Shown in pieces: positions 60,562-64,000 of a DNA stretch of 64,000 nt (position 1 is the stretch's first letter; each line of letters opens with the position of its first letter). Source of the DNA: Desulfothermus sp964427155 (GTDB taxonomy: Bacteria; Desulfobacterota; Desulfovibrionia; Desulfovibrionales; Desulfothermaceae). The position numbers and the translations under genes are program-made. The stretch is from positions 186,001 to 250,000 of the forward strand of contig CAYRSC010000004.1 in NCBI GenBank assembly GCA_964427155.1, in the 5' to 3' direction. The notes beneath the pieces were generated by a model. That model worked only from the letters and a program-made list of their open reading frames with translations, was not told the origin of the DNA and did not search any database.

Positions 60562-61251
60562 ATGGAAAGGCCTGAAGGTCTTCCCTGTAAAACACAAGGG
60601 GCAGGGAGGGAGACACAGGGCAAAGAGATAGACCTCTTAGAGACACTCATCAGAAAGACATATCACGATGGAGTAAATATATTTGGTCCCCTGAGAGAGA
60701 TAATCTCCCTCAAGTTTGAATCCTCCCTCGGGACCTATGTAATAAACAACTTTACCTATTATCTTTCTTTACTTAAAAATCTAAGATTTGTATATCTCCT
60801 TAGAACCTCTCCAACATGCTTGAAAGAGACCAGTTTTGAGATTGGAGAATTTCTGGAAGGGGTCCTGTTTGAGGAGAAAAATAATTACCGAAGTGAAGAG
60901 AAGGAAAGCCTTATCTCTTCCTCCCTCAGGGTAAGGGGACCTCAGGAGGCCATAGGGGCCCTATTTTCAAATCTGCTGGCAAATGCCTTCAGGTTTGGAG
61001 AAGAGATCTGGATAAGGATGGAGGGTAGTAGGGTAATAATTAAAAATACAGTAGGATGTCCCCTCTGCCCTGATGCAGACTCCATATATGACCTGCCAGT
61101 GGCCTATGATAAGTTTGGAATTCTGGGGGCGGGAATTGGCCTTAAGATAGTAAAAGAGGTCTCTGATTTTCTGGAGATTGACATAGAAGATGAGGTGGGG
61201 GAGGATTACGTGGAGGTAAGGGCAGAACTGGCAAATATTGTGGATGAGTAG
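60562..61251 (+). CDS. GHKL-type ATPase domain protein
   Basis: 229 residues from the ATG at 60562 (GGGAG seven bases upstream). The open frame extends to a GTG at 60406 but that lies upstream of the probable promoter. The C-terminal HATPase domain has an N box SNLLANAFRFG (N137, N141), a weak G1 (IIKNTVG) and a G2 box GAGIGLKIVKEV (189-200). No His phosphoacceptor motif (H box) is apparent, so it is an ATPase without a DHp His, or a partner of another protein. It is the first gene of the CheD-HDOD operon; stop and next start abut. Confidence 0.75.
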   Translation: MERPEGLPCKTQGAGRETQGKEIDLLETLIRKTYHDGVNIFGPLREIISLKFESSLGTYVINNFTYYLSLLKNLRFVYLLRTSPTCLKETSFEIGEFLEGVLFEEKNNYRSEEKESLISSSLRVRGPQEAIGALFSNLLANAFRFGEEIWIRMEGSRVIIKNTVGCPLCPDADSIYDLPVAYDKFGILGAGIGLKIVKEVSDFLEIDIEDEVGEDYVEVRAELANIVDE

Positions 61252-62577
61252 ATGAACACCCTATACATTGATGTGGGGGGATGTGAGGTCCTTAAAAATG
61301 GGGACCACAATATAAAGATCGTATTGGGCTCGTGCATTGGCATAGTAGTATATCATGAATCAAAGAGGATAATAGGGGCCATTCACATCCTCCTTCCCAA
61401 ATATAAGCCCTCCGCCAAAGAAGACAAGAGGATTACCGCATTTGCAGACAGGGGAATAACCCATCTCCTCCATACGATGAAGTCCTATACTAGAGAGATA
61501 AAGGATTATAAAGCGATAATGGCGGGAGGGGCAGACCTTTCCAGTTCCGATTACTTTAACATAGGCAGGGAGAACTATCAGGCGTGCAGGGATATACTCA
61601 AGGAACACCAGATAGAGGTGGTGTTTGAGGACTGTCTAGGGAAGGACCCTAGAATACTGGACTTTTATACCAGAGACCTCTCCTTTGAGGTGCATCCTGT
61701 CTCCAAATATTCCTATCCCCAGGACCTGGAGATGGAATATAATCCCATAGAGATAATAAATGAGGTAAAAAGGACATCCAAATACTTTCCTGTTCCAAAT
61801 AAGGCCATCATGGAGATAATCAGACTAAAAAGGGAGGAGGCCACTCCTGAAAAGATGGAGGAGATAATCTTAAAGGATGACTTTATCGCCGCTAATTTTC
61901 TAAGATTTGTAAATTCTTCCTATTTTTCTCCCCAGAATAGGATAACCAGTCTGAAACAGGCCATAGTGTATGCAGGATTAGAAAACATATATAAGTTTGT
62001 AAACAACCTTCTGGTCCAAAACATGGTAAAGAAGGATATCTATTCCTATTCCATAGATATTCAACAGTACAAGATACATATCCTCGCCGTGGCCCTCCTG
62101 GCAGAGATCATAGCAGATATTGTGGGGGTGGAGAACCACCTTGCCTATCTGGGGGGACTCTTCCATGATATAGGTAAAGTAATACTTGACCTCTATGCCC
62201 TGGACAACTTTAGTTCAACCAAGAGATATGCCATTATCTCCTTTGTGGAAGATGCCATAAAGTCCACAGCCCATGCAGTGGTGGGGAGGTTTTACCTCCA
62301 GTCCCTAAATCTGGATGAAGGGATACTGGATATAGTAGAATATCATCACTATCCCCATCACGCACCTGAAAGTCACAAAAAGGCAGTTGCAGCAGTGGCC
62401 CTGGCAAATGTACTCATTACCAACTTTATGATAGGGGCAGACAACATAGTGAGATCCACTCCCTTCACCTCCCCCACGCAGATATATGAGACCCTTGAGA
62501 TAGACCTGGAAGAGATGGATACTATTATCAATAGCATCCCATACCTTATCACTATAGCAGAAGAGATGGTGATATGA
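61252..62577 (+). CDS. CheD-HDOD fusion protein
   Basis: 441 residues. Residues 1-155 resemble CheD (MCP deamidase): catalytic C28 in VLGSCIGIVVYH, H45 in GAIHILLPK, and AIMAGGADL. The Thr that completes the Cys-His-Thr triad is not evident upstream of C28, so deamidase activity needs care. Residues about 165-375 resemble HDOD: PVPNKAIMEI, LRFVNSSYFSPQNRITSLKQ (20) and GGLFHDIGK (H305, D306). HDOD domains are signalling or scaffold modules linked to HD phosphohydrolases. CheD and HDOD in one chain is unusual. Overlaps cheR by 4 bases. Confidence 0.85.
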   Translation: MNTLYIDVGGCEVLKNGDHNIKIVLGSCIGIVVYHESKRIIGAIHILLPKYKPSAKEDKRITAFADRGITHLLHTMKSYTREIKDYKAIMAGGADLSSSDYFNIGRENYQACRDILKEHQIEVVFEDCLGKDPRILDFYTRDLSFEVHPVSKYSYPQDLEMEYNPIEIINEVKRTSKYFPVPNKAIMEIIRLKREEATPEKMEEIILKDDFIAANFLRFVNSSYFSPQNRITSLKQAIVYAGLENIYKFVNNLLVQNMVKKDIYSYSIDIQQYKIHILAVALLAEIIADIVGVENHLAYLGGLFHDIGKVILDLYALDNFSSTKRYAIISFVEDAIKSTAHAVVGRFYLQSLNLDEGILDIVEYHHYPHHAPESHKKAVAAVALANVLITNFMIGADNIVRSTPFTSPTQIYETLEIDLEEMDTIINSIPYLITIAEEMVI

Positions 62578-63398
62578 ATGAAGAGATAGTCGGACAGATA
62601 ATAGAGATCATCCGACAAAAACGGGGGATGGACTTTTCAGAATACCGTACCCCCACCATCCTTCGCAGACTCAGACAGAGGATGCGGGTTATGGGATGCT
62701 CTTCCCTGGAGGAATACTTTGCCTACCTCCTCAGCCATATGGAGGAAGAAATAGATATCCTGGTGGACTATTTTTTAATAAATACCACAGAATTCTTTAG
62801 AGATCCCTTATATTTTTACTACTTTGAATACCTTGCAAAGAAGATGGCAAACCTGGGAAGTACCTTTATAAAGGTGCTCAGTATTGGATGTGCCTCAGGG
62901 GAAGAGCCCTACTCATGTGCCATGATACTAAATGAGATAAAGACAAAACACCCTCACCTGGACTTTCAGATAGATGCCATTGATGTAGATGCAGAGGCCA
63001 TAGAGGAGGCAAGGGGTGGCATATACTTTGACTACTCCATAAAAAATATCCCTTCATATTATCTCTCCAAATACTTTGTGATAACCCATTCAAAGTATAA
63101 GATAGTCACTAGCTATTTTGATAAAAACATCTCCTTCTATCACAAGGATATCTTCACCACGCACCTTTCTTTTGGTGGACTCTTCAAGTATAATTTTGTA
63201 TTTGTTAGAAATATCCTCCTCTACTTCAGAGAAAGTAGGCAGAGGGAACTATTTACCAAAATAATGCTCACCCTGGAACAAGGAGGTTATCTGGTGCTTG
63301 GGAGTTCTGAGCATATTGTGGGAAGGTATGAACGCCTTTTTGAGCAGGCGTGCAAGGGGATAAAGATATTTAGATTCAAGGGATGGGAAGAGATATGA
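62574..63398 (+). CDS. CheR-family methyltransferase (second copy)
   Basis: 274 residues. N-terminal helical segment, then the SAM core: LSIGCASGEEPYSCAMIL and the catalytic-domain end FVRNILLYF. Related to CheR but diverged; the CRNVxIYF signature of the first CheR appears as VRNILLYF. It likely methylates a partner protein, possibly an MCP, in the same circuit as CheD-HDOD. ATG overlaps the CheD-HDOD stop by four bases. Confidence 0.88.
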   Translation: MNEEIVGQIIEIIRQKRGMDFSEYRTPTILRRLRQRMRVMGCSSLEEYFAYLLSHMEEEIDILVDYFLINTTEFFRDPLYFYYFEYLAKKMANLGSTFIKVLSIGCASGEEPYSCAMILNEIKTKHPHLDFQIDAIDVDAEAIEEARGGIYFDYSIKNIPSYYLSKYFVITHSKYKIVTSYFDKNISFYHKDIFTTHLSFGGLFKYNFVFVRNILLYFRESRQRELFTKIMLTLEQGGYLVLGSSEHIVGRYERLFEQACKGIKIFRFKGWEEI

Positions 63399-64000
63399 GT
63401 AAAAAAAATAAGTCATCTGGAATAAACAGGGTCTTCAAAGATGAGCTTATCACCATTACCCTGGTAATAATCATCTTTGTGGTTCTCTCCCTGGCCCTGT
63501 TTGTCTTTGAGCACATAAGGGTACACTACTATCTTGTCTTTGTACTGCTGGCCATCTTGCTTTTATTTCTCTATGAGTCCATAAGACAGAACAGGGACCT
63601 CTTCCTGGAGACAGAGAGGCGCTCATTCCTCAACAGGATATACATTGAGATACTAAAGACCTTTGCAGGCATAACCAGTTATGAAGAGCTCTTTGGAAGG
63701 ATAGTAAATGTATTGGTGGACAATGAGATAATATTCTCCGCCTCTGGGTACCTATATGAAACAGAAGAAAACCAGGTGGTAGTAAAATATACCCTGTGTA
63801 AAGGAGAGGGATTTGGTAAAAACACCACCATCCCTTTAGGGGAATTTGCCGGGAGATACTGCATAGAGAACAACCGATTGTATATTGTAACCGTGGAGGA
63901 GCCACCCCGGATATGCTCCTTTGTTTCAGCAGAGATGGAGATAAAGAGGTTTTTCTCCTATTTCTTTCCCATAAGCTATGAAGAGGAAGTGGTTGGAATC
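63395..64000 (+). CDS. Membrane protein with putative GAF-like domain (runs off the window)
   Basis: 202 codons without a stop. The ATG overlaps the CheR stop (ATGA). Two TM helices: about 17-42 (ITITLVIIIFVVLSLALFVF) and about 45-62 (YYLVFVLLAILLLFLY). After a coiled region comes a GAF-like segment (about 95-200: FAGITSYEELFGRIVNVLV; SASGYLYETEE). The rest is outside; a GAF protein of this layout often ends in a kinase, cyclase or PP2C phosphatase. Function not identifiable here. Confidence 0.75.
   Translation, partial: MSKKNKSSGINRVFKDELITITLVIIIFVVLSLALFVFEHIRVHYYLVFVLLAILLLFLYESIRQNRDLFLETERRSFLNRIYIEILKTFAGITSYEELFGRIVNVLVDNEIIFSASGYLYETEENQVVVKYTLCKGEGFGKNTTIPLGEFAGRYCIENNRLYIVTVEEPPRICSFVSAEMEIKRFFSYFFPISYEEEVVGI

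Overview
The window reads as a chromosomal segment of a motile, Gram-negative, probably thermophilic bacterium of the Desulfobacterota (deltaproteobacterial) type. Support for this: envelope and lipoprotein genes of a diderm cell (lgt, lspA, a CpoB-like lipoprotein, rseP), the gene order rpsB-tsf-pyrH-frr-uppS-cdsA-dxr-rseP, a flagellar stator, a large chemotaxis operon, and heavy use of AGA/AGG for Arg and ATA for Ile with purine-rich coding strands, a pattern common in thermophiles. The placement is inferred from sequence alone. Genes are tightly packed, often with 1-20 base overlaps.

Layout. 0-5 kb: a partial radical SAM gene, an MCP, a TauE/SafE-like permease and a Lon-type protease with a response-regulator receiver domain inserted in front of its ATPase. 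5.2-10 kb: a cluster of a 57-residue protein, two Usp-like proteins, a 28-residue membrane peptide and an SLC13/TrkA-C permease, then a sigma-54 activator with a degenerate receiver domain. 10-13 kb: dapA and an acyl-CoA ligase. 12.9-21 kb (minus strand): translation and envelope genes in three units separated by intrinsic terminators. 21-24.3 kb (minus): FAH-family enzyme, RNase J, PlsC. 24.6-27 kb: a Cache-HAMP-PAS MCP. 27-34.3 kb (minus): ileS-lspA-lgt-small membrane protein-cpoB-PilZ-DUF3334-enoyl-CoA hydratase. 34.4-37.6 kb: purine nucleoside phosphorylase, then motA-motB-PilZ-ssb on the plus strand. 37.6-47.9 kb (minus): a chemotaxis operon (HD-GYP regulator, cheB, HEAT-repeat protein, cheR, PilZ, ParA, cheW, cheY, cheA). 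48-49 kb: a coiled-coil nuclease-like gene with 14 heptad repeats. 49.2-57.3 kb: a type IV pilus / type II secretion-like locus (GspF, GspE and ExeA-like ATPase on minus; three prepilins on plus, one carrying a lectin-like domain after a deca-glycine linker). 57.3-60.1 kb (minus): a TRAP transporter dctPQM, preceded by a promoter-to-terminator unit that looks like a roughly 200-nt structured RNA. 60.5-64 kb: a second signalling operon of a GHKL ATPase, a CheD-HDOD fusion, a second CheR and a truncated membrane protein.

How the genes may work together: most accessory content is signal transduction for motility and surface behaviour. MCPs feed CheA (two intact Hpt domains plus one without its His); CheB, two CheRs and a CheD fusion adjust the receptors; ParA beside a CheW with a long N-terminal extension suggests active placement of chemosensory arrays; an HD-GYP phosphodiesterase candidate and three PilZ-like proteins link this to cyclic di-GMP, the flagellar motor and pili. 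The best candidates for undescribed biology are the Lon-receiver fusion, the CheD-HDOD operon, the RNA unit upstream of dctP, and the Usp/micropeptide/permease cluster.
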